Source: Candidatus Excrementavichristensenella intestinipullorum (GTDB lineage: Bacteria > Bacillota > Clostridia > Christensenellales > Aristaeellaceae). Taken from it: a DNA stretch of 64,000 nucleotides. Below the pieces are notes generated by a model. The model made no database searches and had not been told where the DNA came from. It saw only the letters and a list, made by a program, of their open reading frames with translations. The translations under genes and the position numbers were made by a program. Of the stretch, positions 8,473 through 16,435 are shown piece by piece. Location: positions 41,912-105,911 of the forward strand of contig DVHZ01000137.1 of the NCBI GenBank assembly GCA_018711685.1, written 5' to 3'. Position 1 is the first letter of the stretch. Each line of letters starts with the position of its first letter.

Positions 8473-9314
8473 GCTACCGCTACGATGAGGACTACGAAGA
8501 TGTACCCGCCAGGCGGGTGAAGAAGCCCGCGGGAGAGGGCGCCCAGCGCGGCGGCGAGAAGCGAGCCGCCCGCAAGGCGTCCCCTTCCTCCGGCGCTTCA
8601 TCCCGGAAGGGGGACGCCAAGGCCGCCGCAGGCAAGGCCAGGCCTTCGTCCAAGGCCGCCAAGCCGGCCCCGGAGGGAGGGGCGAAAAAGCGTCCGGCGC
8701 CATCGGGCGCCGCCCGTAAGCCTCGCCACCGCTATCCGGAGGAGGATTACGCGCCCCGGCCCAAGCGCCCTTCAGGGCGCAAGAAGGGCCGCAAAAGGCG
8801 GACCAATCCCATTACGGCGCTGCTGTATTGGGTACTGGCTTTGGCTTTGGCCTTCGGCATCAGCTATTTCGTTCGGGAGTACTGCTTTGAGATCGTCCGG
8901 GTATCGGGAGACAACATGTACGAGACCCTGATGGACGGCGATTTGGCCCTGGTGACCAAGTTCGATTACCAAAGCGAGACGCCCCAGCGGGGCGACGTGG
9001 TGGCGGTGGAGCTGGGCGGCAATCAGGGCTATGTGCTCAGGCGTGTGGTGGGCCTGCCGGGAGAGACCGTGGAGATCGTGGGGGGCGAAACCCTGATCAA
9101 CGGCTCCAAGCTGCTGGAATCCTACATCGGCCTGGCCACCTACGACACCTTTGACGGAAAAACGCTGCCCTCGGGCAAGTATTACCTGCTGGGGGACAAC
9201 CGCACCGAGACCAACGACAGCCGCTCCAGCCAGATTGGCCTGGTGGATCAGGAGGACATCGTGGGCAAGGTGCGCTGGGTGATTTGGCCCTTGAGTCACT
9301 TGGGCAGTTTGTAA
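8469..9314 (+). CDS. Signal peptidase I homologue lacking the catalytic Ser and Lys
   Basis: 281 residues. Residues 1-112 are a basic, low-complexity cytosolic tail rich in Lys, Ala, Pro, Arg and Ser. A membrane segment lies at about 115-136, then an S26 fold. The box that should read SM with the nucleophile reads VSGDNMYETL, so Asn149 (codon AAC) replaces Ser. The general-base Lys in the KRVxGLPG box is Arg191 (YVLRRVVGLPG). Box E GDNRTETNDSR is intact. The two genes downstream keep Ser and Lys. This recalls Staphylococcus aureus SpsA, an inactive homologue beside active SpsB. I infer a non-proteolytic role such as partner or regulator of the neighbouring peptidases. The start overlaps the DUF951 stop. 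Confidence 0.88.
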   Translation: MSYRYDEDYEDVPARRVKKPAGEGAQRGGEKRAARKASPSSGASSRKGDAKAAAGKARPSSKAAKPAPEGGAKKRPAPSGAARKPRHRYPEEDYAPRPKRPSGRKKGRKRRTNPITALLYWVLALALAFGISYFVREYCFEIVRVSGDNMYETLMDGDLALVTKFDYQSETPQRGDVVAVELGGNQGYVLRRVVGLPGETVEIVGGETLINGSKLLESYIGLATYDTFDGKTLPSGKYYLLGDNRTETNDSRSSQIGLVDQEDIVGKVRWVIWPLSHLGSL

Positions 9315-9336
9315 TCGCAGAAAGGTCGGAAAATTC

Positions 9337-9912
9337 ATGAGCGAAGTGGAGCGCATCGCGCCGGAAACCGCCCCAGGCGGGGAGAAAAAGAAAAAGACCG
9401 TGAAGCAGGAAATCTTTGAGTGGATCAAGGCAATCGTCATAGCCCTGGTCGTGGTGTTCATCATCCGCAAATTCTTCTTTACCATGATTCGGGTGGACGG
9501 AAAATCCATGCTGGAGACACTCCAGGACGGCGACCGGGTAGCGGCCACCATCATCGACATGAAGCTGTACGGGCCTCAGCGGGGCAACATCGTCATTTGC
9601 ACCTATCCGGGACAGGATTACCTGTGTATCAAGCGGGTCATCGGAATGCCCGGGGATACGTTGCAGATCATCCGGGGCGTCACCTACATCAACGGCGAGG
9701 TATACGAGGAGCCCTATGTGACCCATCCTAAGACCAACGAGTATTATGGGCCGATCACGCTGGGCGAGGACGAGTACTTCGTCATGGGCGATAACCGGGC
9801 CGTGTCCCACGATAGCCGCTCCAGCGACGTAGGTCCCTTGAGCGCTTCGGCCATCGAGGGCAACGCCAGGTTGCGTCTTTGGCCGCTGAACGCCATTGGA
9901 ACGCTGGACTAG
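9337..9912 (+). CDS. lepB: Signal peptidase I (active-site residues present)
   Basis: 191 residues. A single N-terminal membrane segment (about 31-50) anchors the protein with its catalytic domain outside. The nucleophile motif is VDGKSMLETL (Ser57) and the general base is in CIKRVIGMPGD (Lys99); box E GDNRAVSHDSRSSDVG is complete. It cleaves Sec and Tat signal peptides. It lies 22 bases after the inactive homologue, so they are probably co-expressed. A Lys-rich stretch precedes the membrane segment. Confidence 0.95.
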   Translation: MSEVERIAPETAPGGEKKKKTVKQEIFEWIKAIVIALVVVFIIRKFFFTMIRVDGKSMLETLQDGDRVAATIIDMKLYGPQRGNIVICTYPGQDYLCIKRVIGMPGDTLQIIRGVTYINGEVYEEPYVTHPKTNEYYGPITLGEDEYFVMGDNRAVSHDSRSSDVGPLSASAIEGNARLRLWPLNAIGTLD

Positions 9913-9952
9913 CCCAGTGCGCTTCCCGGCCCTGTGAAAGGGGTTTCAGCCC

Positions 9953-10441
9953 ATGGGATGGGAGAGGGCGAAGCGATGGGAAAGCTTGGTTATGGCTGGA
10001 GTCCTGCTTCTGACGGTCTTTGTGGTGCGCTCCACCCTGTTTACCGTAATCCGGGTGGAGGGGCAGTCCATGCGGGAGACGTACCAAGGCGGCGAGCTGC
10101 TGCTGGTTACCGTGCCCGATTTGTGGTTGCAAGGCCCGCGGCAGGGCGACGTGGTCATATTGCGCTATCCAGGTCAACAGGGCTTATTCGTCAAGCGGGT
10201 GGCTGCCTTGGGCGGACAGCAGGTAGCTTTGCGTCAGGGACGGCTGTACGTGGACGGTTACCCGGTCCAGGAAGAGCCGGGGGTGGTGCGGGATCAGCGC
10301 GCTTTTGGCCCCGTGACGGTGCCGCAGGACAGCGTATTCGTATTGGGCGATAACCGGCCGGATTCCATGGACAGCCGCATGGTGGGGCCGGTTCAGAAGG
10401 ACATGCTGGTGGGCAGGGTGCTGGTCCAATTGACCGGTTGA
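9953..10441 (+). CDS. lepB: Signal peptidase I, second active-type paralogue
   Basis: 162 residues. It has one membrane segment near residues 11-30, the nucleophile in VEGQSMRETY (Ser39), the general base in LFVKRVAALGG (Lys81) and box E GDNRPDSMDSRMVG. The LPGD turn after the Lys is changed to ALGG, so substrate preference may differ from the upstream paralogue. It is shorter than its neighbours. It is in the same direction and probably in the same transcript as the other two signal peptidase genes. Confidence 0.92.
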   Translation: MGWERAKRWESLVMAGVLLLTVFVVRSTLFTVIRVEGQSMRETYQGGELLLVTVPDLWLQGPRQGDVVILRYPGQQGLFVKRVAALGGQQVALRQGRLYVDGYPVQEEPGVVRDQRAFGPVTVPQDSVFVLGDNRPDSMDSRMVGPVQKDMLVGRVLVQLTG

Positions 10442-10456
10442 ATCGAAGGAGGTCTT

Positions 10457-11971
10457 ATGGCAAAGAACCATCATTCGGGAAAGCGGGGACTGACCAGGCT
10501 ATTGGCGCTAATTTTATGCGTTTTGCTGGGGGGAATGGCCGTCGTAGGCGTACTGATTACCGTAGCCTACGGGGAGGAATCGCCGGGCAATGCCACCCAG
10601 CTTACCTTGACTGTGGAGGAGGGCGCGCAGGGACTGCGCGCCCTTCAAGTTACTCGTTATGTGAACCAAACCGGCGGTCACTTGAGCCAGGTGATCTTTT
10701 CTCTGGGCGCAAACAGTATGCGCCGGTTGTCCACCGCCCCTTTTGAGGATGAGGAACTGGCCCAGGCCTATCCTCAAGGCTTCAACGTGGGCGGGGTGCA
10801 GATGGAGCGGGTGATGGTAGACGATCGGCTAGCCAATTGGGGGGTGCAGGGGGATGGAGAAACCTTCATCCGGGTGGACTGCGATTTGGAGCAGGGCGAG
10901 AGCGCGCTGTTCCAATTTGAATACCAGGTGCTCCTGCCTCAGGCCCAGGGCTTTCTGGGCACCGGGGATATAGGCTGGCGGCTCTCCTACTTCACCCTGG
11001 CCCCCTGCGTGTTTCAGGATGGGGATTTCGCCTGCGTGGAGATTGGGCCGGTGGGGGAATGCGCCTATTTCGTGCCACAGGATTATTCCGTCACCATAGA
11101 CGCCCCGGATACCTATCTCATCGCTTCTGGCGGGGAGCAGCATAGCCAGGATGACGGCCAGGGGCGGAGGACCACCACCTTGACCCTGCATGATACGGTG
11201 AGCTTTGCCCTGGCGCTGAGCAGGCGCTATACCCTATACCAGGGCGAGCAGGTTCAGGGCGTGGATCTGGCGTGCTATGCCAATACAGGTTGGGGGGCGG
11301 GCAAGGCGCTGAAAGCGGCCAGCCGGATTTTGGAAGTGTACATTGGCGGGTTGGGGGATTGCCCAGTGGACAAGATAGCCATCGCCCAGGTGGACGGTGT
11401 GCGCCAGGTAGAGAGCCATGATGGGCTGCTGTTGGTGGACCAATCGCTGTTCGCTTTGGGCAAGGAGGAGGAGCTGGAGCGGGCTTTGGCCCTGGGACTG
11501 GCCCGGCAGTGGTTCGGCCTGTCCGTGGAAAACGATCCGGAGCAAGCGCCCTGGCTTTCGGAGGCGGTATGCGCTTACCTGGCGTTTTTGTATTATCAGG
11601 ACCAGTATGGGGACCAGCGCTTTCTGGAAGAATTAAACCTGGAAGTCCTGGACGCCCTGAACATTACGCTGCCCGGCCGGTTGAGCCCGGACGCCTTGCG
11701 CAGTCAATTCTCCAGCCGCTCCGCCTATGAGATCATCGTGCGCCGACGCGGCGCGGCGGTGCTCCACGAGATGAGCAAGGCCGTCGGCCGGCAAGCCCTG
11801 TGGGATACCTTCAAAAGCTATTACCAGGCCAATCGGGGCCAAACCGCCGATAAAGGCGATTTTGAGGAGGCCTTGCTGCAAGCTGCGGGACAGGATTACA
11901 GCCAGGCCCTGGACCATTACATGCAGACCATTTCGGAATACGTGGATCAGAGGCTGGAATGGTATGAATAA
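10457..11971 (+). CDS. Secreted or membrane-anchored M1 peptidase-like protein without the HExxH zinc site
   Basis: 504 residues. An N-terminal hydrophobic segment (about 12-37) acts as signal or anchor. The remainder resembles the M1 (gluzincin) fold: an N-terminal beta-rich part, then a helical region reading LARQWFGLSVEND and WLSEAVCAYLAFLYY. In active M1 enzymes the first part is HELAHQWFG; here residues 346-350 are LGLAR, so both zinc His and the catalytic Glu are gone. The third ligand position, Glu369, is kept at the exact 18-residue spacing. The ribosome site AAGGAGG precedes ATG 10457, 15 bases after the signal peptidase cluster. A binding or scaffolding role is inferred; the substrate is unknown. 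Confidence 0.8.
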   Translation: MAKNHHSGKRGLTRLLALILCVLLGGMAVVGVLITVAYGEESPGNATQLTLTVEEGAQGLRALQVTRYVNQTGGHLSQVIFSLGANSMRRLSTAPFEDEELAQAYPQGFNVGGVQMERVMVDDRLANWGVQGDGETFIRVDCDLEQGESALFQFEYQVLLPQAQGFLGTGDIGWRLSYFTLAPCVFQDGDFACVEIGPVGECAYFVPQDYSVTIDAPDTYLIASGGEQHSQDDGQGRRTTTLTLHDTVSFALALSRRYTLYQGEQVQGVDLACYANTGWGAGKALKAASRILEVYIGGLGDCPVDKIAIAQVDGVRQVESHDGLLLVDQSLFALGKEEELERALALGLARQWFGLSVENDPEQAPWLSEAVCAYLAFLYYQDQYGDQRFLEELNLEVLDALNITLPGRLSPDALRSQFSSRSAYEIIVRRRGAAVLHEMSKAVGRQALWDTFKSYYQANRGQTADKGDFEEALLQAAGQDYSQALDHYMQTISEYVDQRLEWYE

Positions 11972-12122
11972 TCTCCTATCAACGTAGATAAAGAAAAATC
12001 AATGGGATTTGCGGTAGAATTAAAAATTCAAGATGGAAATAAACTGTATTGCAATCTATTGGCCAGTACACGACAATCAAATTTGTATAAGCGAACACGA
12101 TGAATGATATAAATTCAACACA

Positions 12123-12151
12123 TTGACATTTCTGATATTCAAAGATATAAT
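12123..12151 (+). promoter_or_regulatory. Perfect consensus sigma-A promoter of the Nif11-like gene
   Basis: TTGACA (12123-12128), 17 bases, TATAAT (12146-12151): a full consensus promoter, the only one with both perfect hexamers that I found in the window. It sits in a 225-base AT-rich gap (11972-12196) after the M1-like gene in which I see no other gene. The predicted leader before ATG 12197 is about 39 bases. Confidence 0.85.
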
Positions 12152-12196
12152 ATCGATGATATCCAGGGACGTTGAAAAAAACAGGCGGATTGAACA

Positions 12197-12553
12197 ATGG
12201 CTGGAATCAAGGCTTTGATGGAAAAATTGGAAGCCGACGCGGCTTTTGCAGGGGAAATTATCAAAGCGGGAAGTGTCGAAGAACGGATGGATAAGATTCG
12301 ACAGGCGGGATTTGAAATTACCTCCGAAGAACTCGCCAAAGCCCAGAAGAGTGCTGATGGCGATGAGAACTCAGCCTTGAGGGAAGATGAACTGAAAGCG
12401 GTTACTGGAGGAACCAATAGTGATGAGTACGTGGAAATGATAGAAGAGATGAATAGAGTTATCGATGAGTTCAAAAATAATTTTCCGGGGCTTGATGTCA
12501 GCAACCCTGTTATACGGAGAATGTTAACAGATAATCTTAATCATATTTTCTAA
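12197..12553 (+). CDS. Nif11-like leader peptide, putative RiPP precursor
   Basis: 118 residues. The first 72 resemble the Nif11-type leader: an N-terminal helix (KALMEKLEADAAFAGEI), GFEITSEELAKAQ, then an acidic stretch and LREDELKAVTGG. The Gly71-Gly72 pair is the expected cleavage point, in the usual E-L-x-x-V-x-GG context. The putative core is residues 73-118. It is acidic, predicted helical, and has no Cys, so it does not fit lanthipeptide or sactipeptide chemistry. No maturase, protease or exporter gene is near. Base composition is AT-rich, unlike the neighbours, which suggests transfer. A modest AGGCGG ribosome site lies 8 bases before the ATG. Confidence 0.8.
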   Translation: MAGIKALMEKLEADAAFAGEIIKAGSVEERMDKIRQAGFEITSEELAKAQKSADGDENSALREDELKAVTGGTNSDEYVEMIEEMNRVIDEFKNNFPGLDVSNPVIRRMLTDNLNHIF

Positions 12554-12952
12554 GATTTTTTATCAGAGTATTGCAGAAGGCTTGTTAGAAAACCGGTTTT
12601 TGGAATAGAGTGACTTGCTCTATTGAAGAATGCTTTTCATACCTCAAAAAACATCGGGAAATAGCACAACCGATCTCTTTATGCAAAAAGATATTGCCGT
12701 ATTTGTATAAAGGGATTGGCTATAATTTTGTCGATCCATTGTAAGGGCCACAAAAACAGGAAAGCTGTAAATATCAGGCTTTTCGGAGCCTACAATCCGA
12801 AAAAATAAAAGTCTATCACATTACGTTGCAAGCCGTTCAGGTACAATCGGATGGCTTTTTTGCGTGGTAGACTTTGGAAAGGAGAAAATTTTTCAGCAGA
12901 AAAGCAATGCCTATTTTTGTGCAAGGCGGTTGATCGCAGTTCCTGCGGTCTG
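12554..12952. other. AT-rich non-coding stretch after the Nif11-like gene
   Basis: Besides the possible remnant ORF, I see small hairpins: AATAGAG/CTCTATT at about 12605-12625, which could end Nif11 transcription; TTTCGG/CCGAAA near 12780-12802; and an AAGCC/GGCTTTTTT pair near 12829-12862 with a T-run, a plausible terminator on the plus strand. The composition switches sharply to G+C-rich at about 12920. Confidence 0.5.
12610..12744 (+). pseudogene. Possible 44-codon remnant ORF in the AT-rich island
   Basis: A GTG-started frame reads VTCSIEECFSYLKKH and later CKKILPYLYKGIGYNF before TAA 12742-12744. It looks protein-like (mixed hydrophobic and basic residues) but has no ribosome site and an in-frame stop just upstream, so it is more likely the tail of a decayed gene or chance. 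I recognise no family. Confidence 0.25.
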
Positions 12953-13726
12953 GTGAAGTGCCGCCGCCCTTCGGCGGCGGCACTTCACCGCCCGGGGGGC
13001 TTCGCCCCCCGGGACCCCCCACAACGCCCATGCCCCAGCTTTTTCCAGTTTGTCCTTGCCTTTGCTGCGGGGTCCTCTCCAGCCTTCGCTCGTCATCCCG
13101 GCACGAACTCATAGCCCCAGCGTTCCCGCGGCAGGGCCGCCGCCAGATGGCGACGGCCCTGCCGCGCCCGGGGGGCGCTGCCCCCCGGGACCCCCTGACG
13201 CGGGCGTTGGGGCTGTTGGTGGTCTGGTGGAGCGTGGGTACTGCGGTGTGGGAAGTCGGTGGGATTGTGGTGAGTGCGGGGCTTTTTGGGGGATGGGTCA
13301 TCGAGGATGGGGTGTTCTGGCGGTCCCCAATGCCGCCCTTTACGGCGGCATTGGGGGGCTCAGCGTATTTGGGACGTGGGCTCCGCCACATTGCTGCGGC
13401 TCGTGGCTCCGCCCGAAGTTACTGCCGCCCATAGGCTCCTCGCTGGGGCGGATGCGGGTTTGGCTCCTGTTGCTGTGCCCGTTCGCTTTCTGGAGCCTAT
13501 GGGCGGGGAATCAGGTGACGGGGGCTACGGAGGACCGGGGTTGCCGGGGGTGTGGGGATGCGGTGGGGCGCAAAAGTTCGGTGGGCTAGGTGGCTGACTC
13601 GGCGCCGGGGGCGCTGCCCCCGGGCCCCCGCCAGGGACTCCTCGCCCCTGGACCCCCGCCAAGGGGGGATGGCCCCCCTTGGAACCGCCTATCTCGCTGG
13701 CGCGTAGGTGGGGCAACGGCCTTGAG
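12950..13726 (+). repeat. Composite hairpin-rich repeat, copy A
   Basis: A modular non-coding element. From left: a perfect 16-bp hairpin (12953-12988, loop CTTC), then a CCCGGGGGGC hairpin (12991-13013). A second module of the same layout follows: a 12-bp outer stem CGCGGCAGGGCC (13127-13166 overall) and CCCGGGGGGC (13167-13189), then GGGACCCCCTGACGCG. After that come the hairpin CCAATGCCGCC/GGCGGCATTGG (about 13329-13355), a block with GTGGGCTCCGCCACATTGCTGC, a long-loop stem GCCCATAGGCTCC/GGAGCCTATGGGC, and a final GCCGGGGGC/GCCCCCGGGC hairpin running to CAACGGCCTTGAG at 13726. A closely similar element in the opposite orientation lies at 49725-50380. Open frames inside it are spurious. 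Confidence 0.85.
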
Positions 13727-13805
13727 TGGCGCGGTGGCGTTCGTTGGCCGGATTCAAACAAAATGATGTGGTGGCGTTAGAGCTGGAGCGCGTTTTCTTG
13801 GGGAT
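13727..13805. other. Spacer between repeat copy A and the feo operon end
   Basis: About 80 bases with no gene or strong signal. Sequence after CCTTGAG no longer matches copy B, which marks the repeat edge. Confidence 0.4.
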
Positions 13806-13840
13806 AAAATCCAGCCCCTGGATCGCCAAATCCAGGGGCT
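13806..13840 (-). terminator. Intrinsic terminator of the feoA-feoB operon
   Basis: A perfect 11-bp stem AGCCCCTGGAT/ATCCAGGGGCT (13813-13840) is followed on the minus strand by ATTTTATCCC. It lies 8 bases after the stop of the small Cys-rich gene. Confidence 0.8.
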
Positions 13841-13847
13841 AGATGGA

Positions 13848-14006
13848 TCATTTTTTGGGACAGGAGCCTTTGCATTGGCCACTGTATGGGCAATTTTCGC
13901 AGGCGGAACGGCCGCCCGTCTTGATAAACCGACGGAGCCGCCGGATAAGTATCCAGGCCGCTAGGACCAGAAGCAACCCCCCCGCCAGGGCCCATGCCGC
14001 GCTCAT
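13848..14006 (-). CDS. FeoB-associated Cys-rich membrane protein
   Basis: 52 residues: a hydrophobic N-terminal helix (WALAGGLLLVLAAWILI), a basic stretch RRLRRFIKTGG, then a Cys-rich tail with CENCPYSGQC and GSCPKK. This matches the small FeoB-associated proteins that often end feo operons in anaerobic Firmicutes. They may hand iron or electrons to the transporter, but their role is not settled. The ATG (14006-14004) overlaps the feoB stop as ATGA, so translation is coupled. A strong terminator follows. Confidence 0.88.
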   Translation of the reverse strand: MSAAWALAGGLLLVLAAWILIRRLRRFIKTGGRSACENCPYSGQCKGSCPKK

Positions 14007-16159
14007 AGCCCCAGCAGCAGCCCCACTTGGTATACCACCAGGGCTATGGTGTAAGCAACCGCCAATTGTAATCCAATGCCCAGCAATGTGTATTTGGCCG
14101 AATGCATCTCCCGGCGCATGGCGGCCAGCGCCGCCACGCAGGGGGTGTACAGCAGAATGAATACCAGGAAGGAAAAGGCGGACAATGGGGTGAAGAAGCC
14201 GGGAAGCGTCCCCGCCAGAGAGGCGGTATCCGCGCAGGCGTAGAGCACCTGCAGGCTGGACACCACCGCTTCCTTGGCTACCAGGCCGCTAAGCAAGGCC
14301 ACGCTCTTGCGCCAATCGCCAAACCCTAAGGGCGCGAAAATCGGGGCGATAAAACCGCCGATTTTGGCGAACATGCTTTGGCTGGAATCGGTGACGAACT
14401 GTAATTGGGGCGAAAAGCTTTGCAGGAACCAGATGACCACGCTCATGGCAAAGATCAATGTGCCGGCCCGGGTCAGAAAATCCTTGGCCCGATCCCACAG
14501 CCGCCGAAGCACGTTCGCCGGCGTAGGCATGCGGTAGGGCGGAAGCTCCATGACGAAGGGGGTTTCACCCGATTGAAAGACGGTGCGCCGCAGGAGAAGC
14601 CCGCAGCCTACCATGACCAGCATCCCCAGCAGGTACAGGCTGAATACCACCAACCCCCGGTTGGCGGAGAAAAAGGCGGCGGTGAACAGGCCGTACACCG
14701 GCAGCCGGGCCCCGCAGGACATGAAGGGGGTGAGCATGATGGTCATGCGCCGGTCGCGCTCGTTCTCTACGCCCCGGGCGGCAATGATCGCCGTGGTGGT
14801 GCAGCCAAATCCCATTAGCATGGGGATGAAGGAGCGGCCGGACAAGCCCATCTTGCGCAGCAGTTTATCGGTAATGAAGGCGGCCCGGGACATATACCCC
14901 GAGTCCTCCAGGATAGACATGAACAGGAAGATCAGCAGAATCTGGGGCAAAAACACCAATACTCCGCCTACGCCGGCGATGATGCCCTCTATCACCAGGG
15001 AGTACACCCACTGGGGTGCGCCGCCGGCCATTAACGCGGCAGAAGCGGCCGCGCCCAGGACGTTGTTCACCAGGGCGTCCATGAGGGTGGTGAGGAAGCT
15101 GCCTACCGGGCCGAAGGTGAGGGCGAACATGAGAGCCATTACCGCCAGGAAGATGGGGAAGGCCAGGTATTTGTTCATCATCACCTTGTCGATGCGGGAG
15201 GAGATATCCTCGTGCTTATCGCTGGAGCGCAAAAAGCCGGTTTCCTTCAGCGCCCGCTCGATGGTGCGGTACCGGCAGTCGGCCACCAGGGTGAGCCCGT
15301 CAATGCCCGGATGTATGCAGCGGCCGCGCTCCACATAGCCTTCTACCGCCTGGCGAATGCTCTCCTTTTGCCGGCCGGTCAGGTAGGCCGCCTGGTACAT
15401 GGTCTGGTCGCCTTCCAGGAACTTGATGGCGACCCAGTCTACAGGGGGGGCAAAGTCCACGTCGCCTTCGTCCACATAGCCGCCGATGTGGCCGTGCTCG
15501 GCCCGGGGACCGTGGTCGTTGTCCCGCTCGTGCTCGTCCCGGTGTTGAAAGTGCTCCGATACGTCAAAGGCCGAGTGGGAGCCCGCGCCGCCCAGGGCCG
15601 CCACGATTTCCGCTACTGCTTGCCGGGTGGATGCGTCGTACCGCTCCACCGGCCGGGGCAGGGTCTTGTCGTGGGCCTGCTGGTGGATGGCCTCAAACAG
15701 CTGGTCAAAGCCCTGGCGCTTTTTAGCCGAGATGGGCACCACTGGGGTCTTCATCATTTTGGACAGCGCCGCGCAGTCGATCTTGCCGCCGTGGCGCTCC
15801 AATTCGTCCATCAGGTTCAGCGCCACCACCATGGGCCGCTCCAGCTCCATCAGCTGCAGCGTCAGGTACAGGTTGCGCTCCAGATTGGTGGCGTCTACGA
15901 TGTTGAGCACCACGTCCGGGCTATGCTGGGCGATGAAGTGGCGGGTGATATTCTCCTCAATGGAATAAGGGGACAGGGAATACACGCCGGGCAGATCCAC
16001 CAGGGTAGCCTGGTCGTCCCCGATTTGAAACCGGGCTTCCTTGCGCTCCACCGTTACGCCGGGCCAGTTGCCCACGTATTGGTTGGAGCCGGTGAGGGCG
16101 TTGAACAGGGTGGTCTTTCCGCTGTTGGGATTGCCCGCCAGAGCGATGGTGATGTTCAT
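14003..16159 (-). CDS. feoB: Ferrous iron transport protein B
   Basis: 718 residues. The cytosolic G domain shows GNPNSGKTT (G1, residues 9-17), DLPGVYS (G3) and NLMDE (G4). The membrane part with two gate-like halves follows (FLPQILLIFLFMSILEDSGYMSRAAF and GFGCTTTAI). It imports Fe(II) under anoxic conditions, with GTP (or NTP) binding gating transport. Residues 195-224 form a His- and acid-rich insertion with seven His, which is longer than expected for the linker between the G domain and membrane part and may bind metal. feoA overlaps upstream by 4 bases. Confidence 0.97.
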   Translation of the reverse strand: MNITIALAGNPNSGKTTLFNALTGSNQYVGNWPGVTVERKEARFQIGDDQATLVDLPGVYSLSPYSIEENITRHFIAQHSPDVVLNIVDATNLERNLYLTLQLMELERPMVVALNLMDELERHGGKIDCAALSKMMKTPVVPISAKKRQGFDQLFEAIHQQAHDKTLPRPVERYDASTRQAVAEIVAALGGAGSHSAFDVSEHFQHRDEHERDNDHGPRAEHGHIGGYVDEGDVDFAPPVDWVAIKFLEGDQTMYQAAYLTGRQKESIRQAVEGYVERGRCIHPGIDGLTLVADCRYRTIERALKETGFLRSSDKHEDISSRIDKVMMNKYLAFPIFLAVMALMFALTFGPVGSFLTTLMDALVNNVLGAAASAALMAGGAPQWVYSLVIEGIIAGVGGVLVFLPQILLIFLFMSILEDSGYMSRAAFITDKLLRKMGLSGRSFIPMLMGFGCTTTAIIAARGVENERDRRMTIMLTPFMSCGARLPVYGLFTAAFFSANRGLVVFSLYLLGMLVMVGCGLLLRRTVFQSGETPFVMELPPYRMPTPANVLRRLWDRAKDFLTRAGTLIFAMSVVIWFLQSFSPQLQFVTDSSQSMFAKIGGFIAPIFAPLGFGDWRKSVALLSGLVAKEAVVSSLQVLYACADTASLAGTLPGFFTPLSAFSFLVFILLYTPCVAALAAMRREMHSAKYTLLGIGLQLAVAYTIALVVYQVGLLLGL

Positions 16160-16404
16160 GCCCGCACCCCCTTGGATACCTGGATTTGCTGGGCGTCTTC
16201 TTCCCGCAGGGTGAGCACATAGCCCCGCAGGCGTATCTCCATGGGGTCGCCCAGGGGTGCCCGCCGGGATATGGACACCTGTGTACCCGGGGTAATGCCC
16301 ATCTCCACCAGGCGGCGGCGGGTGCGCCCCTCCACGTCAATGCGCTCCACCGTGGCTGGTTCATCGATCTTCAGGCTGCTCAGCGGTTGCCATGCCCCAT
16401 CCAC
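16156..16404 (-). CDS. feoA: Ferrous iron transport protein A
   Basis: 82 residues with the SH3-like FeoA fold: SLKIDEPATVERID, RRRLVEMGITPGTQVSISRRAPLGDPMEIRLRGYVLTLR. FeoA binds and modulates FeoB. The start is GTG at 16404, behind GGGAGGGGAC; a nearby ATG is out of frame. It is the first gene of the leftward feo operon, with coupled translation into feoB. Confidence 0.95.
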   Translation of the reverse strand: MDGAWQPLSSLKIDEPATVERIDVEGRTRRRLVEMGITPGTQVSISRRAPLGDPMEIRLRGYVLTLREEDAQQIQVSKGVRA

Positions 16405-16435
16405 ATTCGTCCCCTCCCCATTGCATCCTCAAACA

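Noticed and set aside
11979-12197. 72-codon minus-strand frame in the AT-rich gap
   Set aside because: No ribosome site; it overlaps the strong promoter of the Nif11-like gene and reads as random AT-rich hydrophobic sequence.
13050-13589. Overlapping open frames inside the hairpin repeat
   Set aside because: They are Pro/Gly/Arg-rich translations of inverted repeats, present in several frames on both strands, and not preserved between copies A and B.
12950-13726. Insertion sequence with transposase
   Set aside because: No transposase frame and no clear terminal inverted repeat with target duplication can be seen; kept as a repeat only.
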